Source of the DNA: Pseudidiomarina sediminum DSM 21906
GTDB taxonomy: Bacteria > Pseudomonadota > Gammaproteobacteria > Enterobacterales > Alteromonadaceae
NCBI RefSeq assembly: GCF_000423165.1
Contig: NZ_KE383983.1
Location: 1,391,440-1,455,439 of the forward strand
Length of the DNA: 64,000 nt
Reading direction: 5' to 3'
The notes under the pieces were generated by a model. It searched no databases and had not been told where the DNA came from. It saw only the letters and a list, made by a program, of their open reading frames with translations. The first letter of the stretch is position 1. Each line of letters opens with the position of its first letter. A program made the position numbers and the translations under genes. Below, piece by piece: positions 21,001 through 29,753 of the stretch.

Positions 21001-21782
21001 CGTGCAAACAACGGCAACAATTCGGTGTTGGGTAAATCAAGATCACCTAACGCTTCCGCGAAATCGCGAATTTCACGTTCACCTGAAGCAAACACTAAGA
21101 TGTCACCGCTGGCTTCACGGTACAGCTCGGTCACCGCTTCACACACCCCTTGCACCACGTCACCGCTGTCATCATCGCCTTCCAGTGGACGGTAACGCAC
21201 TTCCACTGGATACGTCCGGCCGCTGACAGACAAAATGGGCGCGTTATTAAAGTGCTTGGCGAAACGTTCGGTTTCAATGGTCGCCGAGGTAATAATGAGC
21301 TTTAAATCAGGTCGCTTAGGCAAAATCTTCGCCAACACACCGAGTAAGAAATCGATGTTTAAGCTGCGCTCATGGGCTTCATCAATAATCAAGGCATCAT
21401 ATTGCTTGAGCAAGCGATCATTCTGCAGCTCCGCCAGCAACATGCCATCGGTGACCAATTTAATGGCGGTGGTGGGCGCGGTTTGATCTTGGAAACGTAC
21501 TTTATAGCCGACGGTTTCGCCAAGTGGCGTCTGCAATTCTTCGGCAATCCTCTGCGCAACGCTACGCGCAGCAAGACGTCGAGGTTGCGTATGGCCAATC
21601 AGGGTGCCTTCTTCCGCTCGGCCATAGCCTAGTTCAAGCAACATTTTGGGTAACTGGGTGGTTTTACCAGACCCCGTCTCACCCGCGACAATCACCACTT
21701 GGTGCTCACGAATGGCTTTTTGGATCTCTTCTTTGGCCTGAACGACCGGTAAATCACTTGGAAATTGGATGGTAGAATGCAC
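18060..21782 (-). CDS. hrpA: ATP-dependent RNA helicase HrpA (DEAH box)
   Basis: 1240 residues from a GTG at 21782, with an in-frame TAA six codons upstream and AGGATAGG before it. Helicase motifs are G-E-T-G-S-G-K-T-T (Walker A), D-E-A-H, S-A-T and Q-R-M-G-R-C-G-R. They are followed by helicase-associated, OB-fold and long HrpA-specific C-terminal domains (DUF3418 region). E. coli HrpA is ~1300 residues; the ~70-residue N-terminal extension before the helicase core is missing here. HrpA has been linked to mRNA processing and ribosome rescue. It is convergent with grxA. Confidence 0.95.
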   Translation of the reverse strand: MHSTIQFPSDLPVVQAKEEIQKAIREHQVVIVAGETGSGKTTQLPKMLLELGYGRAEEGTLIGHTQPRRLAARSVAQRIAEELQTPLGETVGYKVRFQDQTAPTTAIKLVTDGMLLAELQNDRLLKQYDALIIDEAHERSLNIDFLLGVLAKILPKRPDLKLIITSATIETERFAKHFNNAPILSVSGRTYPVEVRYRPLEGDDDSGDVVQGVCEAVTELYREASGDILVFASGEREIRDFAEALGDLDLPNTELLPLFARLSSAEQNRVFQPHGMRRIVIATNVAETSLTVPGIRYVIDPGTARISRYSYRTKVQRLPIEKVSQASANQRMGRCGRVAPGICIRLYSEEDFLQRPEYTEPEILRTNLAAVILQMTAAKLGDIRKFPFIDRPDERFIKDGMSLLQELHALKLGRSRRRNAPQGPQLTAVGRQLASLPIDPRLARMVLAANEFGCMQEVMVITAALSIQDPRERPQQAKQKADELHQRFHDKDSDFMSYLKLWEYLREKQRELSKSQFRKQLKSELLHFMRVREWQDVYSQIRQTVRGLGFRINQEPANYEAVHRALLTGLLSHLGTKEEGHEFLGARNRKFYVFPGSGLFKKPPKWVMAAELVETSRLFARVNAKIEPEWVEPAAQHLVKRNYFEPHFAKKSGSVVADEQVTLYGLIIVPRRRVQYGPVDPVSAREIFIREGLVNAQLTRKLPFIAHNQALISSIRELEDKSRRRDILVDDEALFQAYDAHIPEGIYNQQLLAGWWHKAAKQQPRLLYFERDDLMAQSAEHVTAADYPDTWQQGDLRLPLSYQFEPGTEADGVSVHVPLTLVNQLSAEGFDWQVPALREALVVQWIKSLPKTLRRHFVPAPNYAQAFLQDNGATEALQRPLLEALTDKLRRMSGVTVPAEAWDATQISTHLQMRFVIEDDKGKVVAQGRDLTALQQQLQGRVQHALRQAVAQQPKAKVADDWAFGRLPEMRERQQRGYAVKAYPALEVVSEGVRETLFDNPQQAALAHHRAVRKLLRAQLPSPVRYLQQSLSNKAKLALYYNPWGKVDALINDCIEAALDELIGAQPIRDEASFRALAELARGELNERVTAIAQQVEPCLMLTQAIRKQLKGSVPLDQIKAHADIKAQLDALVYPGFVSDCGAERLSDIGRYLKAIERRLEKLPVDPNRDRLHMLTMEKLQQAYQQVLTKQPHNQPVAEEVKAIRWMLEELRVSFFAQQLGTRYPISEKRVQQALSSVKT

Positions 21783-21840
21783 GCCCTATCCTGACTTAAA
21801 CATCTGAAAGGCGTTAGTTTAACAGCGTGCTGGCTGTATG

Positions 21841-22263
21841 TTAACGCTGACGGTAGGAATCTTGAAAGAAGCTGTCAATGGCAGCCAACACGTCAGTACG
21901 AGTGATCACGCCGACCAGTTGTTTGGTTTCATCATCAAGCACGGGGTAGACTTTCGGTTTGTTGGCATCCATTCGCTGCGCCACATCGGCAATCGAGTCA
22001 TCGGCAAATACTGTGAGCACGTCGCCGTGATACATACAATCACCTACCGTGGCCGACATTTCGTTATGATAGGTGCCACGTAACATTGCCGCCAAACAGT
22101 CTTGTTCCGATAAGAAGCCAATCACACGTTGCGCGGCATCGACCACTGGACCGCCGCGCTGACGCGATTGCAGCAGCCGTTCAACGGCTGCTTCGACAGG
22201 CAACTGCTCAGTGAACACCACTGGCCGACGGTTCATGAAAACACTCACTTTCATCGATTGCAT
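21841..22263 (-). CDS. CBS-domain pair protein
   Basis: 140 residues made of two CBS domains: ~3-60 (V-S-V-F-M-N-R-R-P-V-V-F through G-F-L-S-E-Q-D-C) and ~70-132 (V-G-D-C-M through G-V-I-T-R-T-D-V). Such standalone proteins sense adenosyl ligands and modulate partner proteins. No effector domain is fused and no partner is evident from the neighbours. A good AGGTGACC ribosome site precedes the ATG. Function unknown. Confidence 0.85.
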   Translation of the reverse strand: MQSMKVSVFMNRRPVVFTEQLPVEAAVERLLQSRQRGGPVVDAAQRVIGFLSEQDCLAAMLRGTYHNEMSATVGDCMYHGDVLTVFADDSIADVAQRMDANKPKVYPVLDDETKQLVGVITRTDVLAAIDSFFQDSYRQR

Positions 22264-22296
22264 GGGGTCACCTCATTTGGCTGCTAGTACCTGATT

Positions 22297-23325
22297 TCAG
22301 TATAGTTCATCCTGATAAATCGCAACGTTAATTTCACCGTTACCGACCTGACTGGCGCGGTACATACCTTCGGTATTAAACGGCATGTGCACGTTGCCCT
22401 TGCCATCCACAATGATCACGCCGCCAGTTCCGCCTTTTGGCAATAGCACATCATGAATGACCGTATCACCGGCTTCTTGTACGCTTTCACCTAAGTATTT
22501 CACCCGGCTACAAATATCAGCCGCTACATGGTAACGAATAAAATACTCACCGTGACCTGTCGCCGATACCGCACAACTGGCATTGTCAGCCCACGTGCCC
22601 GCGCCGATAATTGGCGAGTCACCCACCCGACCATAACGTTTCGCCGTCATGCCACCAGTTGAGGTTGCCGCCGCAAGGTTGCCCTCTTGATCAAGTGCAA
22701 CCGCGCCCACAGTGCCATACTTGTATTTGTTGTCGAGCTCGACATAAGCCTGCTTATCTGCCTTGCCAAGCTTTTCCTTGGCGGTTTGTAGCTGTTGGTA
22801 GCGGCGTTCGGTGTTGAAGTAGCTATTTTCCACCAACGCCAGTTGCTGTTCAGCCGCAAAAGCTTCGGCGCCTTCTCCGCTTAACATGACATGCACCGAG
22901 TTTTCCATCACGCTACGCGCGAGTTCAATCGGACTCTTCACGGTTTTAACGCCAGCCACCGCACCAGCTTCACCGGTTGCACCGTTCATGATAGAAGCAT
23001 CAAGCTCATGTTCACCGTCATAGGTGTAAACGGCACCACGACCGGCATTAAATAATGGTGAATCTTCCAATACCTGCACAGCCGCAACCACCGCATCCAT
23101 ACTGCTACCACCGGCCGCCAGAATACTGTGTCCAGCGCTGATCGCTTCGCTGAGCTTCGCTTTGTAGGCGGCCTCCTGCTCGTCCGTAAGACTTGCTTTG
23201 TTAATGGTGCCCGCACCACCATGAATGGCGATGGCAAAGACTTTCTCTTGCTCTTCAGCAGAGGCAACTCCCTGACTTAGCGCCAAGCTCACGCCAGCGG
23301 CTAACAAACTTTGCAATAAACGCAT
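22297..23325 (-). CDS. Periplasmic isoaspartyl peptidase/L-asparaginase (Ntn-hydrolase)
   Basis: 342 residues from M-R-L-L-Q-S (23325). GAGGAAGG lies just upstream and itself overlaps an earlier in-frame ATG at 23340, so I prefer the inner start. A signal peptide (~24 residues, ending A-S-A-E) predicts export. The self-cleavage site is at G-T-V-G, where the threonine becomes the nucleophile of the beta subunit. G-M-T-A-K-R-Y-G-R-V-G-D-S is the conserved substrate loop. It hydrolyses beta-aspartyl dipeptides and/or asparagine, and resembles IaaA but is exported. Confidence 0.9.
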   Translation of the reverse strand: MRLLQSLLAAGVSLALSQGVASAEEQEKVFAIAIHGGAGTINKASLTDEQEAAYKAKLSEAISAGHSILAAGGSSMDAVVAAVQVLEDSPLFNAGRGAVYTYDGEHELDASIMNGATGEAGAVAGVKTVKSPIELARSVMENSVHVMLSGEGAEAFAAEQQLALVENSYFNTERRYQQLQTAKEKLGKADKQAYVELDNKYKYGTVGAVALDQEGNLAAATSTGGMTAKRYGRVGDSPIIGAGTWADNASCAVSATGHGEYFIRYHVAADICSRVKYLGESVQEAGDTVIHDVLLPKGGTGGVIIVDGKGNVHMPFNTEGMYRASQVGNGEINVAIYQDELY

Positions 23326-23366
23326 GACAACCTTCCTCATTCAATGTTGTTCGAATTTCGCTTTAT

Positions 23367-23465
23367 CTAAACCGATTCCCATGAATGACGCAACCCGCTT
23401 CCGATCAACGGGAGTAAAGCTACGCCGAGAAGAATAGGTACCACAAGAACGATAGCTTTCAGCAT
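23367..23465 (-). CDS. Possible 32-residue membrane miniprotein
   Basis: A short frame starting M-L-K-A-I-V-L-V-V-P with one hydrophobic segment of about 20 residues, then G-S-G-L-R-H-S-W-E-S-V and a stop. AAGG lies nine bases before the ATG. It fills the gap upstream of the isoaspartyl peptidase in the same orientation. No family recognised. Its support is the membrane-helix composition and the ribosome site only; it could be chance. Confidence 0.4.
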   Translation of the reverse strand: MLKAIVLVVPILLGVALLPLIGSGLRHSWESV

Positions 23466-23604
23466 GTTGAAGACCTTACGAGGGTCAAACCATTCATTAC
23501 ACAACCCATTGATTTGACATTTTATTAACGCATGAATAGATTGGTTTTAACCTTTGCATTATCAGGGTTTAACTTCTTGATAATTTATAAAAGGAATTTA
23601 TAAG

Positions 23605-24027
23605 ATGCGTAACTATATTCATAATCTTGCATTGTCGACGACAAGCCATCACGTACGTTCGAAGACGTCAGAGATTTTCAAAGTAAGCACTTATGTCTCA
23701 CTCTTTGTCGTTTTATCGATTTTCTCTTCTGGGACGAGTTCAGCAAAAACCGTTTGCACAACTGAAGTGATTAAGGACGAAAACTCTCCCACGCTCAGCC
23801 CAGACATGCTTGATGCCTTGTCCGAGGCGATTAGTGCGAACACATTTATCCTTGATGAACCTTATACAGTAATAACTAAGAAGAAAGGATGCTCAGGTGA
23901 AGATGATACGCAATCAGTAACTCAGACTAGATCTGATGGAACTAGAACATGGACCTATACGTTTATTGATGAAGCTTGGCTGTTGACTGGCTACAAACAC
24001 GCCCTTACGGCTAGTGAAGCGCCCTAA
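23605..24027 (+). CDS. Hypothetical exported protein
   Basis: 140 residues, not recognised. About 28 polar residues precede a hydrophobic stretch (V-S-L-F-V-V-L-S-I-F) ending S-S-A-K-T, so it looks like a signal peptide with a long n-region or a signal anchor. The mature part is small, with two cysteines (C-T-T-E and K-K-G-C-S-G) that could pair, and Ser/Thr-rich. AGGAA stands ten bases before the ATG. It is more AT-rich than its neighbours and next to an integrase relic, so it may be acquired. An intrinsic terminator follows. Confidence 0.6.
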   Translation: MRNYIHNLALSTTSHHVRSKTSEIFKVSTYVSLFVVLSIFSSGTSSAKTVCTTEVIKDENSPTLSPDMLDALSEAISANTFILDEPYTVITKKKGCSGEDDTQSVTQTRSDGTRTWTYTFIDEAWLLTGYKHALTASEAP

Positions 24028-24057
24028 CCTGAATTAGGTTGTTTTAGGACCGTAATA

Positions 24058-24088
24058 AACAGCCCGACATGACTGTCGGGCTGTTTTT
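24058..24088 (+). terminator. Intrinsic terminator after the hypothetical exported protein
   Basis: A perfect 12-bp stem AACAGCCCGACA / TGTCGGGCTGTT with loop TGAC, ending in TTTTT. It lies 30 bases after the stop codon of the 23605-24027 gene. It also reads into the relic integrase on the other strand, where it creates a false C-terminus. Confidence 0.9.
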
Positions 24089-24227
24089 CACCCTCTCTTT
24101 TAATACGTAGACTGTCCACTCCCTCTTCTTGCAGCACTACAGACAATCGTGTAGCCTCATCTCGAGCTAATTTTAAGGAAAGAAGTGGGTACGAACCCAT
24201 CGTGATTTTGTAGCACGCCTGTAGCAA
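24089..24227 (-). pseudogene. Fragment of a tyrosine integrase N-terminal (arm-binding) domain
   Basis: About 46 codons encode K-I-T-M-G-S-Y-P-L-L-S-L-K-L-A-R-D-E-A and then E-E-G-V-D-S-L-R-I-K-R-E. This matches the layout of the P4-type integrase DNA-binding domain, in which L-G-x-Y-P-x-x-S-L-x-x-A-R is followed by G-x-D-P. An in-frame stop lies just upstream at 24240-24242, and there is no catalytic domain downstream. It is therefore a relic of a lost mobile element. No attachment repeats or adjacent tRNA were seen. Confidence 0.55.
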
Positions 24228-24317
24228 ATAGAACGTTACTTATAACGAAAACCACCGACAAAATAAACAACTAGCGACCCAGCGAGACACAGCTAAAGCC
24301 GCGCGGTATAAGAAGAC

Positions 24318-25790
24318 ATGCAGCCATACTCAGACAATAACGCACAACAAAAGAAGCAAGAAACCTTTTACTGGCACGACTATGAAACTTGGGGCGCCTC
24401 GCCACAAGTGGACCGTCCGGCGCAATTCGCTGGTTTACGTACTACCCTCGATTTTGAGCCTGTGGGTCGCCCATTAACCATCTACAGCCAACCGACGCCT
24501 GATTTCCTGCCGCATCCACGTGCGGTATTGGTCACGGGTATCACGCCACAGCATGCACTCAAACAAGGCATGAACGAAGCGGCCTTTGCCGACAAAATTG
24601 AACAACAATTCAGTCAGCCACAGACCACCATTATCGGTTACAACTCGGTCTCTTTTGATGACGAAGTAACGCGCCACTTGTTCTACCGCAACTTTATTGA
24701 TCCTTATGCGCACACCTGGCAACAGAACAATTCCCGTTGGGATTTGATTGATGTGGTACGCGCATGCTACGCCTTACGTCCAGAAGGCATTCAGTGGCCC
24801 GAAGGTGATGATGGCCGCATCAGTATGCGTCTGGAATTACTCACCAAAGCCAACGGCATTGACCACGGCCAAGCCCACGATGCCATGGCCGACGTCTATG
24901 CCACCATTGCGATGGCGAAATTACTGAAACAAGCGCAACCGAAACTGTTTGATTACGCCTTTAACATGCGCCGTAAACAAGCCCTAAAGCCGCTGATTGA
25001 TTTGATCAACTTTACGCCCTTGGCGCATATTGCGGGGTTTTATGGGGTCGACAACGGTTATCTCTCGATGATTATGCCGCTTGGCTACAACGACGATAAC
25101 CCTAACGCCGTGATCTATTGGAATTTACGTGAAGACCCACGTGAACTGATGGATCTGTCGGTGGAGCAACTCATCGAGCGCCGTTTCGCCAAACGCGAAC
25201 AACGCGAAGCCAATGGCTGGAACCTTTATGGCGCGCAACAGTTGATGTTAAACCGCTGCCCGTTCCTTGCCCCGAAATCGGTCATCACGACGCAAGTGCA
25301 ACAGCGTTGGGAACTGCCTCTGGCAACCTTACTCGAACGTGCGCAATGGCTGGCCCAACAACCTGAGTTGCGGGAACGCCTGCTACAGAGTGTTGCAAGC
25401 AATAGCTTTGCCGCTGACGACGCAACGCAAGACCCTGAATTACAGCTTTATTCAGGCCCTTTCTTTAGCGATCAAGATCGCTCGGCGATGGCGATTATCC
25501 GCGCCACCGCACCTGAGCAGCTTGCCGGCCTTGAACTTAATGTCAGTGACGTTCGCATTCCTGAAATGCTGTTTCGTTACCGAGCGCGCAACTACCCCGC
25601 CACGCTCACCGACGCCGAGTTACACCGCTGGCGTGACTTTTGCCAACAACGCCTCCTTGAGCCATTGCCGCGCGCACTGTCCGCCGAAAGCTTTATGCAA
25701 GAACTTGAGCAATGTGCGAGTGAACACGCCGACAATGAACGCGCGCAACGCTTGCTCAACGATTTGTTCCGCTACGTACAGAGCCTCTAA
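24318..25790 (+). CDS. sbcB: Exodeoxyribonuclease I
   Basis: 490 residues. The DEDDh nuclease begins F-Y-W-H-D-Y-E-T-W-G (Asp/Glu metal ligands), has G-Y-N-S-V-S-F-D-D-E as ExoII, and ends with H-D-A-M-A-D-V-Y-A-T. An SH3-like domain and a C-terminal helical domain follow, as in E. coli SbcB (475 aa). It degrades single-stranded DNA 3' to 5' in recombination and mismatch repair and binds SSB tails. The GMC oxidoreductase starts two bases after its stop. Confidence 0.96.
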   Translation: MQPYSDNNAQQKKQETFYWHDYETWGASPQVDRPAQFAGLRTTLDFEPVGRPLTIYSQPTPDFLPHPRAVLVTGITPQHALKQGMNEAAFADKIEQQFSQPQTTIIGYNSVSFDDEVTRHLFYRNFIDPYAHTWQQNNSRWDLIDVVRACYALRPEGIQWPEGDDGRISMRLELLTKANGIDHGQAHDAMADVYATIAMAKLLKQAQPKLFDYAFNMRRKQALKPLIDLINFTPLAHIAGFYGVDNGYLSMIMPLGYNDDNPNAVIYWNLREDPRELMDLSVEQLIERRFAKREQREANGWNLYGAQQLMLNRCPFLAPKSVITTQVQQRWELPLATLLERAQWLAQQPELRERLLQSVASNSFAADDATQDPELQLYSGPFFSDQDRSAMAIIRATAPEQLAGLELNVSDVRIPEMLFRYRARNYPATLTDAELHRWRDFCQQRLLEPLPRALSAESFMQELEQCASEHADNERAQRLLNDLFRYVQSL

Positions 25791-25792
25791 CC

Positions 25793-27397
25793 ATGTCGCT
25801 GCCAACCTTATATGATTACATCATCGTTGGCGGCGGCAGTGCTGGATGCGTCTTGGCTGAGCGGCTGTCGCGTTGCGGTCGTTTTCAGGTGGCATTACTT
25901 GAGGCTGGTGGCAACGGCCGCTCACCGTTAATTACGATGCCTGGTGGTGTCGCCGGTCTCATGCACCACCCGCGCCACAATTGGCGTTTGCGCAGTGAAG
26001 ATCAACAATTCAATCACGGCAAAGGTCTCTACACGCCCCGTGGGCGCGGCCTTGGTGGCAGTAGCGCCATCAATGCGATGATTTACACCCGCGGCGCCGC
26101 CAGTGATTATGAGCACTGGGCCAGTTTAAGTCATGCCGACTGGAGCTGGTCGAATATACTTCCGCGCTTCCGTAAACTTGAAAGCAATAGCCGCGGTAGT
26201 GACGCCTTTCATGGTGCCGAAGGTCCCTTAAAAGTGTCTGATGTATCGCCCTACTATGAGGTGACACGCCAGTTTATTAACGCCGCAATTGAGGCGGGTT
26301 ACCCGCATAACGACGATTTTAATGGTGCTGACCTTTATGGTGTCGGCGCCTTCCAGTTTACCATTCACAACGGTGAACGCTTTGGCACCCGCCGTGCGTT
26401 TCTTGAGCCTGCGCTCGCGCGCCCAAACCTGCATGTCATCACTCATGCCGCCGTCGCTAAAGTTCGCATCGAACAACAGCACGCGGTCGGCGTGATGGTG
26501 CAGCGCGGTCAGCAGCAAGAATTTATCGCAGCTAGTCGCGAGGTTATTTTAAGTGCCGGCGCGTTCCACTCCCCGCAGTTACTAATGTTGTCGGGGATTG
26601 GTCCTCGCCACGAGCTCAACCGACATGGCATCACCACCATCGTCGAACGCGATGCCGTGGGCGCTAATTTACAAGAACATGTTGATGTGATGGTCCACCA
26701 CCATAATCGGCAAAAAGATGGGCTGAGCTTGCATCCCAGTCGTTGGCTCCAGCTCGGTCTGGAAGGTTGGCGTTATTGGCGCCAGCGGAGCGGTGCCTTT
26801 GCACACCCGGTGGCAGAAGCAGGTGGCTTTTTACGCAGTGCACCTGATATCGAGACACCCGATCTGCAGCTGCATTTTGTACCCACCCGTTTTAATGATA
26901 GCGGTTACGATTTACGTCCGGCGTTCTCACATGGGTTTGCCTGTCATGTGTGCCTGTTGCGCCCAGAAGCGCGTGGCCGCCTGTATCTCCATAGCGCCGA
27001 TGTACGCGATAAACCGGGCTTCACTTATGACTTTTTGAGCCATACCAGCGACCAACAGGCGTTGTTGTCAGGTGTACGTCAAATCCGTCACATCATGCAG
27101 CAGCCAGCGTTAGCGCGACACAATGGCGGTGAAGTGTTGCCAGGTATACACCTCGATGATGAAGCGTTACTGCAGCAATTACGTCAGCAGTGCGGGTTGA
27201 TTTACCACCCTACCTCAACTTGTCGGATGGGAAATGACAATGATGCTGTGGTTGATGCGCGCTTGCGTGTGCGAGGAGTGAGCGGCTTGCGGGTGGTTGA
27301 TGCATCCATTATGCCGTCGGTCGTAAGCGGCAATACCAACGCGCCGACCATGGTGATTGCAGATGTAGGTGCCGACTTTATTCTTGCCGACACCTAA
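25793..27397 (+). CDS. GMC-family FAD oxidoreductase (choline/alcohol dehydrogenase-like)
   Basis: 534 residues. The N-terminal ADP-binding motif is [10 protein letters not shown]. The GMC signature 1 region is [12 protein letters not shown], and the C-terminal H-P-T-S-T-C-R-M-G and S-G-N-T-N-A-P-T motifs carry the catalytic His/Asn. It resembles membrane-associated alcohol dehydrogenases (AlkJ type) and choline dehydrogenase. The substrate cannot be read from the sequence; with no betaine genes nearby, a medium-chain alcohol is as likely as choline. It follows sbcB by two bases, probably on the same transcript but without obvious functional link. Confidence 0.88.
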   Translation: MSLPTLYDYIIVGGGSAGCVLAERLSRCGRFQVALLEAGGNGRSPLITMPGGVAGLMHHPRHNWRLRSEDQQFNHGKGLYTPRGRGLGGSSAINAMIYTRGAASDYEHWASLSHADWSWSNILPRFRKLESNSRGSDAFHGAEGPLKVSDVSPYYEVTRQFINAAIEAGYPHNDDFNGADLYGVGAFQFTIHNGERFGTRRAFLEPALARPNLHVITHAAVAKVRIEQQHAVGVMVQRGQQQEFIAASREVILSAGAFHSPQLLMLSGIGPRHELNRHGITTIVERDAVGANLQEHVDVMVHHHNRQKDGLSLHPSRWLQLGLEGWRYWRQRSGAFAHPVAEAGGFLRSAPDIETPDLQLHFVPTRFNDSGYDLRPAFSHGFACHVCLLRPEARGRLYLHSADVRDKPGFTYDFLSHTSDQQALLSGVRQIRHIMQQPALARHNGGEVLPGIHLDDEALLQQLRQQCGLIYHPTSTCRMGNDNDAVVDARLRVRGVSGLRVVDASIMPSVVSGNTNAPTMVIADVGADFILADT

Positions 27398-27412
27398 TCA
27401 CTGCATAAACGC

Positions 27413-29752
27413 TTAGTGGATACGCTTACCAAAGCGCGCAAACATACGCGCTAAGGCTGGAATTAAGATCAAGGCACCTAACATGTTCCAAAGGAACATA
27501 AAGGTCAGCAAAATCCCCATATCCGCTTGGAACTTAATCGGCGAGAAGATCCAGGTTGCCACACCGATGGCCAACGTAAGGCCGGTGAAGCCAACCGCTT
27601 TACCTGTGTTATCCAGCGCGTACTTGTAGCACTCGTTTAAGTGCATACCACGGTCCAGACCTTCTTTGATCTTGGCGTAGATATAGATACCGTAATCCAC
27701 CCCGATACCAACACCCAATGCAATTACAGGTAAGGTGGCCACTTTCACACCAATACCTAGCATGGCCATCAAGCCCTGACTCATAATCGTGGTGAGCGCT
27801 AGCGGCAGCACAATACAGGCAACAGTGCGGAGACTACGGAAGGTGATAAACACCAACACAATCACCACGCCATAAACCCACAGCAACATTTTGTATTGGG
27901 CTTTCTCAATCACCGAGTTGGTCGCCGCCTCAATACCTGAGTTCCCCGCAGCCATCAGCAAATCAAGCCCTTCTTGTTGGAACTCAGCGTTAAAGCTATC
28001 GACCGCATTCACCACTGTTTTCAAGGTTTCAGCTTTGTGATCATTCAAGTAAATAATGATCGGCGCCATCGAACAGTCAGGGTTAATAAGCCCCGGCGGT
28101 GTACGGTTGGTATTGGCATTCAATACGTATTGGTTACGGTTTAAGCTAAACCATTTGAGGTTACCTTCATTCAAACCGTAGCCGCCCATCTTCGCGACGT
28201 AGACCACAGATTTGACGTCTTGAACACCCGGAGTGTTTTGCATATGCCAGCTAAAGCGATCCATCACCTCGAGGTTGTCATAAGCAATACACTGCGAGGG
28301 TTCCGTCGCTGCCATCACCACAAAAATATCGGTGCTTGAGCTGTAGTTATCAACGATAAATTTGTTATCAAGGTTGTAACGGCTGTCAGGGCGTAACTCT
28401 GGTGCGCCTGCATCGAGGTCACCAATCTTCATGTTCTGACCTTGCCACAAGCCCCACGACAGACCAACCAAAGCAACGACCAATGCACTATATGCCCACT
28501 TCGGCTCTGAGAAGCGCTCAAACATGGTCAGTACTGGATGGTCTTGATTGCGAACCTTCTCACTGTACTTACGGCCGCGCTCAGAAATGCCCGTATAAGA
28601 CATTAAAATTGGCAGCAAACCGAGGTTGGTTAAAACCACAACAGCAACACCAATACTGGCAGCAATCGCTAAATCTTGAATCACGGCAATATCAATAACC
28701 ATCAAGGTGGTAAAACCGATGGCATCGGAAATCAGCGCAGTTAGACCTGCAACATACAAAGCTCGGAACGCTAAACGGGCTGACATGACTTTGTCGTGCC
28801 CTTCGACCCGATTCGCGCTCATCGCATTAATGATTTGCACACCGTGGCTGACGCCAATGGCAAAGACTAAGAAAGGTACCAGCATCGAGTAAGGGTTAAT
28901 GCCGCTACCAATCAAGTTGATGATACCTAACTGCCACACCACCGCGATAATCGAGCACAACAGCACGGCAAACGAACTGCGCCAGCAACGGCTGTACGCA
29001 AACAACATCACCAAGGTAATGATAATCGCAAGTAAGAAGAAGGTACCGACCTGCATTGCGCCATCAATCAAGTCACCGATGACTTTGGCAAAGCCAGTAA
29101 TGTGGACTTTCACCGTGTCGGATTGATACTTATCCCGAATGCGTGTTTCGAGCTCTTCTGAGAAGCTCTTGTAATCGAGCGCCGCGCCGGTTTCCGGGTT
29201 GGTCTCAATCAAAGGCACATAAATCAGTGCTGATTGGAAGTTGTTGGCCACCAAGTTGCCCACTTCACCAGAACGTAAAACGTTGGCACGTAACTGGTCT
29301 AACGAGGCTTGTGAGGCATCCCAGCTGTCAGGGATCACCGGACCGCCAACGAAGCCTTCTTCAGTCACTTCACTCCAACGGACGTTAGGCGTCCAAATAC
29401 TCTTCAAACGCGCACGGTCAACGCCAGGAATCGCATGCACCTCATCGGTAATTTCTTGTAAGGTCTTTTGAAACTCAGCGGTAAAAATAGAGCCTTCGGT
29501 ATTCTCAACGGCAATCCGCACCACGTTACCTAAACTGGCAAGATCATCGCGGTAGTCAAAATAGTTTTGAATGAACTCGTGATTGGTTGGGATCATTTTC
29601 GCCAAGCTGGCTTCTGGGCGTACTTGGCTAGCCTGCCAAGCTAAGAAACCAGTGACGATTACGAATAACAACACCCAAAATGGGCGGAATTTAAAGATCA
29701 AGCGCTCCAGAAAAACGCCTTTATCCATCGTTTGAGGAATCTGTTGCGACAT
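27413..29752 (-). CDS. RND/MMPL-family transporter
   Basis: 779 residues from M-S-Q-Q-I-P-Q (29752), one base after the YCF48 stop; a GTG four codons earlier is possible. Two repeats each have one N-terminal helix, a ~200-residue periplasmic domain and a five-helix bundle, the sterol-sensing-domain-like half-RND layout (COG1033). G-V-G-I-G-V-D-Y-G-I-Y-I in helix 10 is typical. COG1033 transporters move lipids or hydrophobic compounds, unlike drug-efflux AcrB types, and need no MFP partner gene. The context with YCF48 and DUF1329 proteins recurs in Pseudomonas and Alteromonadales, where the cargo is undefined. Confidence 0.87.
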   Translation of the reverse strand: MSQQIPQTMDKGVFLERLIFKFRPFWVLLFVIVTGFLAWQASQVRPEASLAKMIPTNHEFIQNYFDYRDDLASLGNVVRIAVENTEGSIFTAEFQKTLQEITDEVHAIPGVDRARLKSIWTPNVRWSEVTEEGFVGGPVIPDSWDASQASLDQLRANVLRSGEVGNLVANNFQSALIYVPLIETNPETGAALDYKSFSEELETRIRDKYQSDTVKVHITGFAKVIGDLIDGAMQVGTFFLLAIIITLVMLFAYSRCWRSSFAVLLCSIIAVVWQLGIINLIGSGINPYSMLVPFLVFAIGVSHGVQIINAMSANRVEGHDKVMSARLAFRALYVAGLTALISDAIGFTTLMVIDIAVIQDLAIAASIGVAVVVLTNLGLLPILMSYTGISERGRKYSEKVRNQDHPVLTMFERFSEPKWAYSALVVALVGLSWGLWQGQNMKIGDLDAGAPELRPDSRYNLDNKFIVDNYSSSTDIFVVMAATEPSQCIAYDNLEVMDRFSWHMQNTPGVQDVKSVVYVAKMGGYGLNEGNLKWFSLNRNQYVLNANTNRTPPGLINPDCSMAPIIIYLNDHKAETLKTVVNAVDSFNAEFQQEGLDLLMAAGNSGIEAATNSVIEKAQYKMLLWVYGVVIVLVFITFRSLRTVACIVLPLALTTIMSQGLMAMLGIGVKVATLPVIALGVGIGVDYGIYIYAKIKEGLDRGMHLNECYKYALDNTGKAVGFTGLTLAIGVATWIFSPIKFQADMGILLTFMFLWNMLGALILIPALARMFARFGKRIH

Positions 29753-29753
29753 C

